Origin: Planctomycetota bacterium
GTDB lineage: Bacteria; Planctomycetota; Planctomycetia; Pirellulales; Pirellulaceae
Assembly: GCA_014238905.1 (NCBI GenBank)
Contig: JABAAE010000005.1
Location: 1 to 64,000, forward strand
Length of the DNA stretch: 64,000 bases
Direction: 5' to 3'
Shown here: positions 24,758-34,842 of the stretch, one piece after another
Position numbering within the stretch: position 1 is the first letter of the stretch
Layout of the letters: the number at the start of each line of letters is the position of its first letter
Made by a program: the position numbers and the translations under genes
The notes under the pieces: model-generated
The model's input: only the letters and a program-made list of their open reading frames with translations
The model's database searches: none
Told to the model about the DNA's origin: nothing

Positions 24758-26182
24758 ATGACTAAAAAGTTGTATATCGAAACCGTTGGCTGCCAGATGA
24801 ATATGCTGGACAGTGAAATGGTGGTCGCCTCTCTCCGTAAAAAGGGTTATGAACTGACCGATGCCGTTTCCGAAGCGGATACGATTCTCTTTAATACTTG
24901 CAGTGTTCGGGAGCATGCCGAACATAAAACCTACAGTGCTTTGGGACGTCTTCGAGAACACAAAAAAGCACATCCAGGGAAAGTTATTGGGGTTCTAGGC
25001 TGTATGGCCCAGAAAGATCAGAAGCTGATATTTGAGAAGGCACCCTATGTCGATATCGTCGTGGGGCCTGGTCAATTGCAGCAGGTTCCTGATTTGATTG
25101 AAAAGGTAGAATCGGAACGTGGGCAACACACCGCTCTCAGTTTGGGACGCAAGAGTGGTTCGGTTGATCAAATCAAACGAAGCCACGAAACATTTGATCC
25201 GCTGCGTGATCCGACAATGCGACCTACTCCGTTTCAGGCTTATTTGCGGATACAGATCGGGTGCGACAAGTTCTGTACGTACTGCATTGTTCCGATGACC
25301 CGCGGCCCGGAACAGGGGCGCTCTCCTGAAGAAATTATTGATGAAGCGAATGTTCTGGCGGCTCAAGGGTGCAAGGAGATTACCCTGGTAGGTCAAACCG
25401 TCAATAGTTATCAATACAAAGGTGAATCCGGCACCGTTCGTTTGTCAGGGCTGTTGCAACAGCTTCACGAAATTGAGGGAATAGAACGACTGAAATTTGT
25501 TACCAATTATCCCAAGGATATGACGTTAGATCTGTTGGAGACCATTCGCGATTATCCAAAGATTTCAAAATATATTCATGTTCCCCTGCAAAGTGGTTCC
25601 GATGAAGTTTTGCGGCGAATGAAGCGGGGTTACACCGTTGATGATTACCGGCGGATGATGGACCGAATTCGGGAGACCATTCCCGGGTCGTCGGTTTCGA
25701 GTGACTTCATTGTCGGATTTTGCGGCGAAACTGAGGAAGAATTTGGGGAGACGATTTCATTGCTGCGTGAATGCCGATTTAAAAACTCTTTCATTTTCAA
25801 ATATAGTGAACGCCCTGGTACCAAAGGGGCGGAACATTTGGAGGATGATGTTCCGGACGAGGTCAAGAAGCGACGTAACAACGAACTGCTGTCCATTCAA
25901 AACCAGATCAGTGAAGAGGACAATCAAGTCTTTCTTGGGCAAAATGTCGAGGTCTTGGTGGAGGGTCCGAGTAAATGGGCCAAGCAGAATTCGGACCAGG
26001 ATTCTCAAGTCCTACAATTAACAGGTCGAACCAACTGCGACCGGATTGTTGTTTTTGACGGTAATCGCCGTTTGGCTGGTCAAATCCTGCCTGTGGGGAT
26101 TTATGAAGTGACACCCTTTACTCTTTTGGGTACGGTGGTCACCGAACATCGGGTTCCGGCGCTGACGAATCTTGGCGTTTAG
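24758..26182 (+). CDS. miaB: tRNA-2-methylthio-N6-dimethylallyladenosine synthase (MiaB)
   Basis: MiaB adds a methylthio group to i6A37 in tRNAs. The N-terminal domain binds one iron-sulfur cluster through Cys12 (VGCQMN), Cys48 (NTCSVR) and Cys82 (LGCMAQ); the radical-SAM cluster uses Cys169, Cys173 and Cys176 (GCDKFCTYCIVP). A C-terminal TRAM domain (about residues 390-460) follows. Start, length (474) and motif order are typical. It is alone and convergent with the photolyase. Confidence 0.96.
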   Translation: MTKKLYIETVGCQMNMLDSEMVVASLRKKGYELTDAVSEADTILFNTCSVREHAEHKTYSALGRLREHKKAHPGKVIGVLGCMAQKDQKLIFEKAPYVDIVVGPGQLQQVPDLIEKVESERGQHTALSLGRKSGSVDQIKRSHETFDPLRDPTMRPTPFQAYLRIQIGCDKFCTYCIVPMTRGPEQGRSPEEIIDEANVLAAQGCKEITLVGQTVNSYQYKGESGTVRLSGLLQQLHEIEGIERLKFVTNYPKDMTLDLLETIRDYPKISKYIHVPLQSGSDEVLRRMKRGYTVDDYRRMMDRIRETIPGSSVSSDFIVGFCGETEEEFGETISLLRECRFKNSFIFKYSERPGTKGAEHLEDDVPDEVKKRRNNELLSIQNQISEEDNQVFLGQNVEVLVEGPSKWAKQNSDQDSQVLQLTGRTNCDRIVVFDGNRRLAGQILPVGIYEVTPFTLLGTVVTEHRVPALTNLGV

Positions 26183-26238
26183 CTCTTTAGGTTCGCCCGA
26201 GAGGGAGGTGTTCAAGCGGTTGAGAAACTGGACCTCCG

Positions 26239-27690
26239 CTACCGTTGATACTTTTTGATATATTCTTTCACTCGGTGTTTACGAGCGGTGTTCTCCGAAG
26301 TCATGTAACGGATTTTCCCAAAGACGGGACGTTCAGGACCCCAGGCGCGATCGTATCGACCTAGAGTCCAGAAAATCCCGCTATAGGAATTGGGGTTGCG
26401 GCCATCTAAGGCGTATTTGTTATTGAGCTCTATCATGATGGCCAACGCAGTTCGGGGTGAACTGGACCAGTGCAGGATTTTCTTCCCCCATAACATTCTG
26501 AGATAATTATGAATCATACCGTCACGCTTTAGTTGGTTTTGAGCCGCATTCCACAATGGATCATGAGTTAACGAATTTTCGAATTCCTCCAAGCTATAGC
26601 TAAACTCGCGAGGATCCGACTGGTGTTGGTTGAGGGTCGTTTGCGCCCACGCGGGAAGCGATTCAAAACGATCAAAACGTGGTTTCTGCCACGCCATGTT
26701 AAAACCAATCTCCCTCCAGGTCGTGAGTTGATCCAAGAACGGCTCCAATTGTGCCGAAACCCCCCACCAGCCTTCCGCCTTCTTGGTCGGCTGAGGGGCG
26801 ATTTTTCCGGGATGCCATCCATCGGCGGTCATGATCTCATGAAACAACTGGTGCGATGATAGGTGTCCGAAATGCAAATAGGGAGAGAGCCCACTGGTAC
26901 CGTTTTTCTGAGGTGAGTTGCGATCCTCGGGATAGTGTTGGAGCTTATGTTCAGCAAACTCCTGAAGGATTGTCTTGGCACGCCGGGAGCCTCCGGCGTT
27001 AGAAATAGCCGGAACTTGCTGGTTAACCGGTAATGACGAAATCAATCCTGATATGTCGGAAAAGTCTGCGGGACACCATCGTTTTTTTTCGTGCTCTAAA
27101 TCCAGCGGTGACCTGGGAAATTGGAAATCCTCAAAAGGCGTTGGAGAGGGAAATTCGATCAGATGATGGGTTAGCGTTTTCTGCAGGAATGTCCTGAAAA
27201 AATGAGCTCGGGAATGAACTTTGTCTGCTGCTCGCATGGGAAGAAGGCCATTTGAATCGATCATCTCCACTTTGACCGGGCTTTTCCTGGCTAGAAGACG
27301 GTTCCAGGCTGGTAGAAAAAAACACGGAAAATCGTCAACGATGGTGAGGCAACTCCTCGCAACGAGTTGATCCGTCAAGCCCGCAGCAGCTCCAGCCTGG
27401 TGTTCAACGTAAGGGAAATAGCTGATTCCGTTTTTTTGAAACACCAGCTGATTGTCAGCCATGCCACGGAGGATGAAATCATGAAAACGGGCCGAATGCC
27501 ATCGGTAATCCGACTTCAGCATTTCCAAAACCAAGAGAGGTTTTTGAAGTTGTTGGCAAAGTTGGAGGGCTCTGTCCAGAGAGAAATTCCACTCGCTGCG
27601 GCGGAAAGCCGTCATGCAATAGAGTACGAAATCACCCTGGGGATTCGGTTCTCGATCGTTCAAACCGGTAATTCGGATGGGGGGGACCAT
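26239..27690 (-). CDS. Class II deoxyribodipyrimidine photolyase
   Basis: This enzyme repairs UV-induced cyclobutane pyrimidine dimers using light and FAD. The class II hallmarks are SGLSPYLHFGHLSSHQLFHE, RDGMIHNYLRMLWGKKILHW and GRNPNSYSGIFWTLGRYDRA, all in the FAD domain, with the antenna-binding domain at the N-terminus (FVLYCMTAFRRSEWNFSLDR). Length (483) is normal. It is convergent with miaB, so it is a single-gene unit. Confidence 0.93.
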   Translation of the reverse strand: MVPPIRITGLNDREPNPQGDFVLYCMTAFRRSEWNFSLDRALQLCQQLQKPLLVLEMLKSDYRWHSARFHDFILRGMADNQLVFQKNGISYFPYVEHQAGAAAGLTDQLVARSCLTIVDDFPCFFLPAWNRLLARKSPVKVEMIDSNGLLPMRAADKVHSRAHFFRTFLQKTLTHHLIEFPSPTPFEDFQFPRSPLDLEHEKKRWCPADFSDISGLISSLPVNQQVPAISNAGGSRRAKTILQEFAEHKLQHYPEDRNSPQKNGTSGLSPYLHFGHLSSHQLFHEIMTADGWHPGKIAPQPTKKAEGWWGVSAQLEPFLDQLTTWREIGFNMAWQKPRFDRFESLPAWAQTTLNQHQSDPREFSYSLEEFENSLTHDPLWNAAQNQLKRDGMIHNYLRMLWGKKILHWSSSPRTALAIMIELNNKYALDGRNPNSYSGIFWTLGRYDRAWGPERPVFGKIRYMTSENTARKHRVKEYIKKYQR

Positions 27691-28072
27691 AATTGCATCG
27701 CGGCGGAAGATCGAGGAAGTCTTGCTATTATTCGTTTGGGAGGTGGTCTGGTTTTAAAAACCATGATTAGTTTTGTAAATTTTCTCCTTCCAAGGCAGTT
27801 CAAAGGCCTCTCTTGATGTTGAGATCAAGCGGCATCGATGGCTAAGGTGCAGATTTGATGCGTTAATCGTGCTGAAAGGGGAAAAGGGGGTTAAAATTAA
27901 ATTAGCTAGTGAGATTGAGGGTTTAACGGAGTTTATTTTTCCGCTGTTCAAATTTGGGCAGATTGACAATTTTGATTGGCACTGATACCCTGACATTCGC
28001 AAGGCTAATCCTGTAAAAGCGGCGGATTTGAATTTCTAATTCTCCGCCTAGTTTTCTCCCCCGTGATGTTAG
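27691..28072. other. Intergenic, no gene supported
   Basis: This stretch lies between the photolyase and the LysR regulator, which are divergent, so both promoters should be here. No reading frame or hairpin of note was found. Confidence 0.4.
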
Positions 28073-29005
28073 ATGCACCTAAAGTCGATCCAAGTCTTTT
28101 GCGATGTCATTGCGCACCGTAGCTTCTCCAAAGCGGCGGAGGATCACGGTATTTCCCAATCAGCGGTGAGTCAGACGATACACCAGCTTGAGGAACATCT
28201 GGGTGTGAGATTGATTGATCGCTCCAAGCGGCCGTTCGTTCTGACGGTCGAAGGGGATAGCTACCATCAGGGATGTCGCCGCATATTGACCGAAATGGGC
28301 ACGTTAGAGGATGCGGTCCGGGGATTGCACCAGCAGGTGATCGGACGGGTGAATGTGGCATCGATTTATTCCATCGGATTGCATCACTTGGCGCTACAGG
28401 TGAAAAATTTTCTGTCGGAGTATCCGCAGGCCAACGTGAAACTGGAGTATCAGCATCCTACCCGGGTCTATGAGCTTGTTGAGAATGGTCAAGTCGATAT
28501 CGGTTTTGTTTCTTACCCAAAATCGACGAGATCGATTAATGCCACCCTGTGGCAGGAGGAACCGATGGTGCTAGTCTGCTCACCCCAGCATCAGCTGGCA
28601 GAAGAGAAAGAGGTCGATTTTAGTCGGCTGGATGGGTCGGATTTTATAGCATTTGATTCCGCTTTGCGGGTTCGCAGCGAGGTCGACCGATTTCTTGCCA
28701 AGGTGTCAGTGGAGACGCGAAACGTCATGGAGCTTGATAACATCGAAACCATTAAAAGAGCAGTTGAAATCAACGCGGGCTTGAGTTTTCTCCCGGCTCA
28801 GACCGTCGAGCGTGAGGTACAGCTGGGTACGTTGTCCACAGTTGCCCTACGGGAGGTTGCCCCAAAGCGGCCGATCGGCATCATTCAGCGACGGGGGAAT
28901 CCGGTGGGACTGACGACCAGGCGGTTCTTGGAAACTTTGGGCTTGGTCAAAGAGCAACAGATAAGTGATGCCGTCGAAGAAATCAAAAAGAATGCGGCGG
29001 GTTAG
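28073..29005 (+). CDS. LysR-family transcriptional regulator
   Basis: The N-terminal winged helix is clear (SFSKAAEDHGISQSAVSQTI, about residues 18-37, then LGVRLIDRSKRPFVLTVEG), followed by a periplasmic-binding-protein-like effector domain (NVASIYSIGLHHLALQV, GQVDIGFVSYP, GSDFIAFDSALRVRSEVDRF). The stop codon overlaps the GTG candidate start of gltB by one base, so the two are co-transcribed. The regulator may therefore control nitrogen assimilation, but its DNA site and effector are unknown. LysR regulators are more often divergent from their target. Confidence 0.93.
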   Translation: MHLKSIQVFCDVIAHRSFSKAAEDHGISQSAVSQTIHQLEEHLGVRLIDRSKRPFVLTVEGDSYHQGCRRILTEMGTLEDAVRGLHQQVIGRVNVASIYSIGLHHLALQVKNFLSEYPQANVKLEYQHPTRVYELVENGQVDIGFVSYPKSTRSINATLWQEEPMVLVCSPQHQLAEEKEVDFSRLDGSDFIAFDSALRVRSEVDRFLAKVSVETRNVMELDNIETIKRAVEINAGLSFLPAQTVEREVQLGTLSTVALREVAPKRPIGIIQRRGNPVGLTTRRFLETLGLVKEQQISDAVEEIKKNAAG

Positions 29006-32000
29006 TGGTTATGAATACGAACAATAAAAACATGGATAAATCGAATTACGGCTATCCCGAGTCCCGGGGCCTTTATGATCCTTTGCTGGAACACGACAGT
29101 TGCGGTGTTGGATTTATTGCGAACATCAAGGGAATTCCATCGCATCAAATTGTTTCCGATGTCACCTCAATGCTGACGCGAATGGAGCATCGGGGTGCCT
29201 GTGGAAGTGAACCCAACAGCGGAGATGGCGCGGGAGTGCTGACTTCGATGCCGCATCCGCTTTTTCAAGGTGTCGCTGCCGATCTTGGTTTTCAATTGCC
29301 GCCGCAAGGAGAGTATGCCGCCGGGAATCTTTTTTTGCCAACCCTTGAGTCAGAGGCAACGCATTGCCGGAGGGTCGTCCAAGAGGTCGTGGCAGAGCAT
29401 GGGCAAAAAGTGCTGGGATGGCGGAAATTGCCGACAGACCCGGTTGCCGCGGACATTGGGGCCACGGCGTTGTCTGCGATGCCCTGCTTTGAACAATTAT
29501 TTGTGGGCAAAGCGGACGGGCTCACAGGGGAACAGTTTGACCGTCAGTTGTTTCTGATTCGTAAACAGATCAGTCATACCCTGCGGACCGGGCCTTTGAA
29601 GCAGGCGTTACAGTTTTACATCTGTTCGTTGTCGACCGGTGTCATTGTTTACAAAGGAATGTTATCGACCCACCAGTTGGTGCCGTTTTTCCCGGATCTT
29701 TCCAATCCCGATTACAGCAGCCATTTGGCGATGGTTCATAGCCGATTTTCCACGAATACTTTTCCCAGTTGGGACAGGGCTCAACCGCTGCGCTATATGG
29801 CTCATAATGGCGAAATCAATACTTTGAAAGGAAACGCTAACTGGACGTCGGCGCGGCAGGGGTTGATGAAGTCGGATTTGTACGGCGAAACGCTTCGCAA
29901 AACCTATCCCATCGTGGAGGCGAACTGTTCGGACTCTGGCAATTTTGACAACGTGCTGGAAATGCTGATTCACACCGGCCGGACGCTTCCGGAGGCGGTG
30001 ATGATGATGATTCCAGAAGCTTGGCAGAACCAGAAAAACATCGACCCGAGAAAGCGGGCGTTTTATGAATATCACTCCATGTTGCAGGAGCCCTGGGATG
30101 GGCCGGCATCAGTCTCGTTCACCGATGGAAAATACATCGGAGCCGTCCTTGACCGAAATGGTCTGCGTCCAAGCCGTTATTACGTGACCAAGGATGACCG
30201 GGTGATCATGGCCAGCGAAGTCGGTGTGCTGGATGTTGAACCGGAAAACGTGCTTTACAAAGGTCGACTGCAACCGGGCAAGATGTTTCTTGTCGATTTT
30301 GAAGAGGGCCGGATTATTGCCGACCAGGAGCTCAAGGAGAAGGTTTCTTCAGCCCGAACCTACGAACAATGGTTGACGAACCAACGTCTGACGATGGACG
30401 AGTTGCCTGCGCAATCGGTTGCCCCGTCATTTATAGGCGAGGATTTGGTTGCCCGGATGAAGGCATTTGGTTTTACCACCGAAACCATGCAGTTTATGCT
30501 CATTCCACTCATTAAATCACGAAAGGACCCGATCGGGTCGATGGGCAACGACGCGGCGTTAGCCTGTTTGAGTGACCATCCACGTCTGATTTACGACTAT
30601 TTCAAACAGCTCTTTGCACAGGTGACCAACCCGGCGATTGATTCGATACGGGAAGAAATCATTATGTCGCTTGAATGTTATATCGGCCCCGAGGGGAATC
30701 TCCTGGAGACCACCGAGGCTCAGGCTAAACGATTGCTGATTGAACAACCCATTTTAACCAGCGAGGCCTTCGCAAAACTAAGAAATCTGGATTCTCGCGG
30801 TTGGAAATCAAAAGTCATCGACATCACTTTTGATGCCTCTGAGGGAGAGCAGGGAATGATGGCGACGTTGCAACGGATCTGTCAGGAATCGACTGCAGCG
30901 GTGAGCGAGGGATACGCGTTAATTGTGCTTTCCGATCGAGCGACAAGTCGCGATCGTATCCCGGTGAGCACACTGATGGCCGTGGGAGCCGTTCATCAGA
31001 ATCTGGTACGAGAAGAGAATCGCACCAGGGTGGGGATTGTGGTTGAGACCGGTGAGGCTCGTGAGGTTCATCACCACTGTTGCCTGATCGGGTATGGTGC
31101 CGATGCAATTTATCCTTATTTGGCATTTGATTCTCTCTTTCAGGCCAACCGGGATGGGATGATAGATTACGGTTGGGACGATGAAAAAATAATCGATTCC
31201 TACCTGACGGGCGTCTGCAAAGGGATGTTGAAAGTGCTCGCCAAAATGGGTATTTCCACTTTGCAAAGTTATAAAGGGGCGCAAATTTTTGAAGCCATTG
31301 GATTAAATTCCGGCCCCATTAATCTTTGTTTTACGGGCACTCCCAGTCGAATCAAGGGCATTGGTTTTGACGTGTTGGCCGAGGAAACGGTTCGACGACA
31401 TGGGCTTGGTTTTCCGGACCGGGTGAACGAAACGAATTCGGCCCTTCCCAATCAGGGTGAGTTTCATTGGCGTCAGGGAGGTGAAAGCCATGCTTGGTCA
31501 CCTTACACGATCGCAGAAATTCAAGTGGCAGCCAGGAATGACGATTCGATAGCCTACGATCGTTTCTCCAAATTGGTAAACGAAGAAAGTGTTCGGATGT
31601 GCACTTTGCGTGGTCTGTTGAAATTCAAGACAACCCCGGGTATTCCCCTCGAAGAAGTGGAGCCTGCGTCTGAAATTGTTAAGCGGATGTGCACCGGAGC
31701 GATGAGTTACGGTTCGATTTCGGCGGAAGCCCACGAAACCCTGGCCATCGCCATGAATCGGATCGGTGGCAAAAGTAATACCGGGGAAGGGGGAGAGGAT
31801 TATCGGCGGTTTGAACCAATGCCTAACGGTGATTCCAAACGCTCGGCGATCAAACAAATCGCCTCTGGACGATTCGGGGTGACAAGTAATTATCTGACCA
31901 ATGCGGATGAATTGCAGATCAAGATTGCCCAAGGTGCCAAGCCGGGCGAAGGGGGAGAATTGCCTGGTCACAAGGTGGATAAGGTGATCGCAGCAACACG

Positions 32001-33573
32001 GCATTCGACACCTGGCGTCGGCTTGATCAGCCCACCGCCACACCATGACATCTATTCCATTGAGGACTTGGCTCAACTGATTTTTGATCTAAAAAATGCT
32101 AATCCTTCGGCTCGAGTCAGCGTCAAACTCGTTTCCGAGGTTGGGGTGGGAACCATCGCTTCCGGCGTGGCTAAAGGATTTGCCGATCATATTCTTATCT
32201 CGGGTTCGGACGGGGGAACAGGAGCATCGCCGCTGACCAGTATCAAGCACGCAGGATTACCGTGGGAACTGGGCATTGCCGAAACCCATCAGACTTTGGT
32301 CATGAATGATCTGCGAAGCCGGGTCCGATTGCAAACCGACGGGCAATTAAAAACCGGGCGGGATATCGCAATTGCCGCATTGTTGGGAGCCGAGGAATTC
32401 GGTTTTTCGACCGCACCGCTGATCGCAATGGGCTGTATCATGATGAGAAAGTGTCATTTGAATACCTGTCCGGTGGGAATTGCGACGCAAGATCCTGAAT
32501 TGCGAAAGTTGTTTGCCGGCAAGCCGGAACATGTCATTAACTATCTTGTCATGGTCGCTGAGGAAGCTCGCTTAATTATGGCAAGCCTCGGGTTTCGGAC
32601 CATTACTGAAATGGTCGGCCGCGTGGATGTTTTAGAAACCTCTGATGCCTTGGACCACTGGAAAGCTCAAGGAGTCGACCTGACAGCATTATTGACTCCG
32701 GCAGCAAAACCTCATGAGGACGTCGACGTCTATTGCACTCGTAATCAGGAGGATGTTCTGGTCGATGTTCTGGACAGGAAGTTGATCGAGTATTGCCGGG
32801 AAGCTTTGGAAACCCAGACTCCGGTTAAACTTGACCTTTTAATTGGCAATACGGATCGCAGCACCTGTACGATGCTCAGTCATGAGATTTCCAAACGGTA
32901 TGGTGGCGATGGGCTGCCTGAGGGCACCATCCATATCAAATTTACCGGATCCGCAGGACAGAGTCTTGGCGCATGGATGGCGGCTGGACTGACGGTGGAG
33001 GTGGAGGGAGATGCCAACGACTACGTGGGGAAAGGTCTTTCGGGAGGCAGGATTATCGTCGCTCCCCATCGGCGTTCTGACTTTGACGCCTCGCAAAGCA
33101 TCGTCATAGGCAACGTCGCACTCTACGGAGCCGTCAAGGGAGAGACCTTTTTTAGAGGAAGGGCCGCGGAGAGGTTTTGCGTCCGGAATTCAGGGGCTAA
33201 CGCCGTTGTTGAAGGCGTTGGTGATCATGGCTGTGAATACATGACAGGAGGCCGCGTGGTGGTTCTGGGGCCGACGGGTCGAAACTTTGCGGCCGGGATG
33301 TCTGGCGGGATCGCGTATGTCTATGACCCGTCTGAGGAGTTTCCAGACAAAGTTAATGATGAAACAGTTGATCTTGAATCCCTTGAAGACGCTGATGAAG
33401 AAGAGTTGGTGCGTGAATTGATTGAAAAGCATGTGGCCTACACTGATTCTGAGCAGGGAAAAAATATTCTCAACCAATGGGAGTCGGCCAAGAAGTTGTT
33501 CGTCAAAGTGATGCCAACCGATTATAAGAGGGCGTTGCTTGAAATGGAAAAAGAAGAAACAACGGCGATTTAA
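29005..33573 (+). CDS. gltB: Glutamate synthase large subunit
   Basis: GltB takes ammonia from glutamine and makes glutamate from 2-oxoglutarate. The class II glutaminase Cys is in LEHDSCGVGFIANIKG (Cys33 from the GTG start, Cys1 after propeptide removal). The FMN-binding synthase domain has STGEGGEDYRR-like sequence (KSNTGEGGEDYRRFEP), and the 3Fe-4S ligands are Cys1144, Cys1150 and Cys1155 (GCIMMRKCHLNTCPVG). The C-terminal GXGXG beta-helix is also complete. Starts at GTG 29005, ATG 29011 or ATG 29032 are possible. The small subunit gltD is not next to it. Confidence 0.96.
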   Translation: MVMNTNNKNMDKSNYGYPESRGLYDPLLEHDSCGVGFIANIKGIPSHQIVSDVTSMLTRMEHRGACGSEPNSGDGAGVLTSMPHPLFQGVAADLGFQLPPQGEYAAGNLFLPTLESEATHCRRVVQEVVAEHGQKVLGWRKLPTDPVAADIGATALSAMPCFEQLFVGKADGLTGEQFDRQLFLIRKQISHTLRTGPLKQALQFYICSLSTGVIVYKGMLSTHQLVPFFPDLSNPDYSSHLAMVHSRFSTNTFPSWDRAQPLRYMAHNGEINTLKGNANWTSARQGLMKSDLYGETLRKTYPIVEANCSDSGNFDNVLEMLIHTGRTLPEAVMMMIPEAWQNQKNIDPRKRAFYEYHSMLQEPWDGPASVSFTDGKYIGAVLDRNGLRPSRYYVTKDDRVIMASEVGVLDVEPENVLYKGRLQPGKMFLVDFEEGRIIADQELKEKVSSARTYEQWLTNQRLTMDELPAQSVAPSFIGEDLVARMKAFGFTTETMQFMLIPLIKSRKDPIGSMGNDAALACLSDHPRLIYDYFKQLFAQVTNPAIDSIREEIIMSLECYIGPEGNLLETTEAQAKRLLIEQPILTSEAFAKLRNLDSRGWKSKVIDITFDASEGEQGMMATLQRICQESTAAVSEGYALIVLSDRATSRDRIPVSTLMAVGAVHQNLVREENRTRVGIVVETGEAREVHHHCCLIGYGADAIYPYLAFDSLFQANRDGMIDYGWDDEKIIDSYLTGVCKGMLKVLAKMGISTLQSYKGAQIFEAIGLNSGPINLCFTGTPSRIKGIGFDVLAEETVRRHGLGFPDRVNETNSALPNQGEFHWRQGGESHAWSPYTIAEIQVAARNDDSIAYDRFSKLVNEESVRMCTLRGLLKFKTTPGIPLEEVEPASEIVKRMCTGAMSYGSISAEAHETLAIAMNRIGGKSNTGEGGEDYRRFEPMPNGDSKRSAIKQIASGRFGVTSNYLTNADELQIKIAQGAKPGEGGELPGHKVDKVIAATRHSTPGVGLISPPPHHDIYSIEDLAQLIFDLKNANPSARVSVKLVSEVGVGTIASGVAKGFADHILISGSDGGTGASPLTSIKHAGLPWELGIAETHQTLVMNDLRSRVRLQTDGQLKTGRDIAIAALLGAEEFGFSTAPLIAMGCIMMRKCHLNTCPVGIATQDPELRKLFAGKPEHVINYLVMVAEEARLIMASLGFRTITEMVGRVDVLETSDALDHWKAQGVDLTALLTPAAKPHEDVDVYCTRNQEDVLVDVLDRKLIEYCREALETQTPVKLDLLIGNTDRSTCTMLSHEISKRYGGDGLPEGTIHIKFTGSAGQSLGAWMAAGLTVEVEGDANDYVGKGLSGGRIIVAPHRRSDFDASQSIVIGNVALYGAVKGETFFRGRAAERFCVRNSGANAVVEGVGDHGCEYMTGGRVVVLGPTGRNFAAGMSGGIAYVYDPSEEFPDKVNDETVDLESLEDADEEELVRELIEKHVAYTDSEQGKNILNQWESAKKLFVKVMPTDYKRALLEMEKEETTAI

Positions 33574-33673
33574 ACAGCCGTTAATTGCCTGATCGAATGA
33601 GGCCCGGAAATTCATTCCGGTGACGGCAATGCAGGCCATTGGCGTTTTGGTCCGCCGAGTTGGCCCAAAGCGT

Positions 33674-34789
33674 TTAGGGGACAGGACGAATGGCGATTCG
33701 CCGGATCCGGTGGTTCAGTGTATCGCCAACAAAAATATGCCCTTGGAAGATTCCGATTCCATGAGGTCGATCGAGTTGAGCATCAACGGCCTTGCCTCCG
33801 TCGCCGCCACCGCCTCGTTTGCCGTTGCCGGCCACTGTCGATATTTTGCCGGTTCTCAGGTTTATTTCTCGAATTGCCTGATTCTCGGTATCCACGACGA
33901 AACAGAAATCACCGCTGATTGCGATTCCTTTGGGGCCGTTGAAAGTGGCCTGCTTGGCTTGGTCACCATCGCCGGAATACCCTTTTCGTCCGGTTCCTGC
34001 GACAGACTCCCATTTCGGGTCATCGAGATTGATCCGCCAAATTGAATTCCCTTCCCGAAGGGCGACCCAGAGAAACGTTTTGCCTTGGGAGGGGGAGACG
34101 AAGAGGGCCCGTGGACCGAAGACCGGGGAATTTCGGACCTGACTGTTTTCAACCGGGAGTTTTTTGTGGCCCGTTCCCGCGTACGTTTCGATAATACCCG
34201 TGGACAGATTTACCCTGCGGATGCGATGGTTGCCGATATCGGCAATGAACAGAGATTCCTGAAAAAGGGCAATGCTGTGAGGTCGATTAAGCTGGGCTTT
34301 GTTGGCCAGGTGACCGTCGCCATCAAACCCGGGCGTTCCGGTACCCGCAACGATTGAGATCAATCCTGTGAGCCGATCGATTTTTCGCACGATATGGTTT
34401 TGCATCTCAACAAAAAAAATGTCACCGGTGGGTGCGATGCGGACTTCATACGGTTCGTTGAGGCGGGTTTCTTGGGGATCTTTCGAATTGGTGGAAAACC
34501 CTTTGATACCCGTGCCGACAATGGTCTTAATGTTTCCTGTTTTCAAGTTAGCTCGCAGGATTCGGTGATTACGGACCTCGCAAATGTATAACCTGCCCTC
34601 CGAGTCAAATTCGACTCCAAACGGATCGCCAAGATTAACGTCTTCGATATTCCCCGTGAAATGGTTCAACGTGGGTTGCCCGGTGCCGGCGACCGTTTGA
34701 ATCGTTTGGGATGGAAGCAATCCGGGTAGGAGGGCCACGAGCAAGCTGCTGGCGAAAACAATTGATCGGCAAACCAGAGAGATAATCAA
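33674..34789 (-). CDS. Secreted NHL-repeat beta-propeller protein
   Basis: This 371-residue protein has a signal peptide (about residues 1-28) and at least five NHL repeats, with blades such as PFGVEFDSEGRLYICEVRNH, PHSIALFQESLFIADIGNHR and PHGIGIFQGHIFVGDTLNHR, linked by IVAGTGxxGFxGDG turns. The repeats form a propeller that usually binds protein or sugar. There is no catalytic motif. It lies 53 bases downstream of the M28 peptidase on the same strand, so the two may share a transcript. It converges with gltB. Confidence 0.88.
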   Translation of the reverse strand: MIISLVCRSIVFASSLLVALLPGLLPSQTIQTVAGTGQPTLNHFTGNIEDVNLGDPFGVEFDSEGRLYICEVRNHRILRANLKTGNIKTIVGTGIKGFSTNSKDPQETRLNEPYEVRIAPTGDIFFVEMQNHIVRKIDRLTGLISIVAGTGTPGFDGDGHLANKAQLNRPHSIALFQESLFIADIGNHRIRRVNLSTGIIETYAGTGHKKLPVENSQVRNSPVFGPRALFVSPSQGKTFLWVALREGNSIWRINLDDPKWESVAGTGRKGYSGDGDQAKQATFNGPKGIAISGDFCFVVDTENQAIREINLRTGKISTVAGNGKRGGGGDGGKAVDAQLDRPHGIGIFQGHIFVGDTLNHRIRRIAIRPVP

Positions 34790-34842
34790 CGGATGGTCTT
34801 TCCGCAGGGGGTGAAAAAAAAGCGAATGGTTTCGTGGACAAG

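Noticed and set aside
33604..33620. Hairpin ccggaa/ttccgg between the convergent gltB and NHL genes
   Set aside because: The stem is short and no T-run follows on either strand, so it is not called as a terminator.
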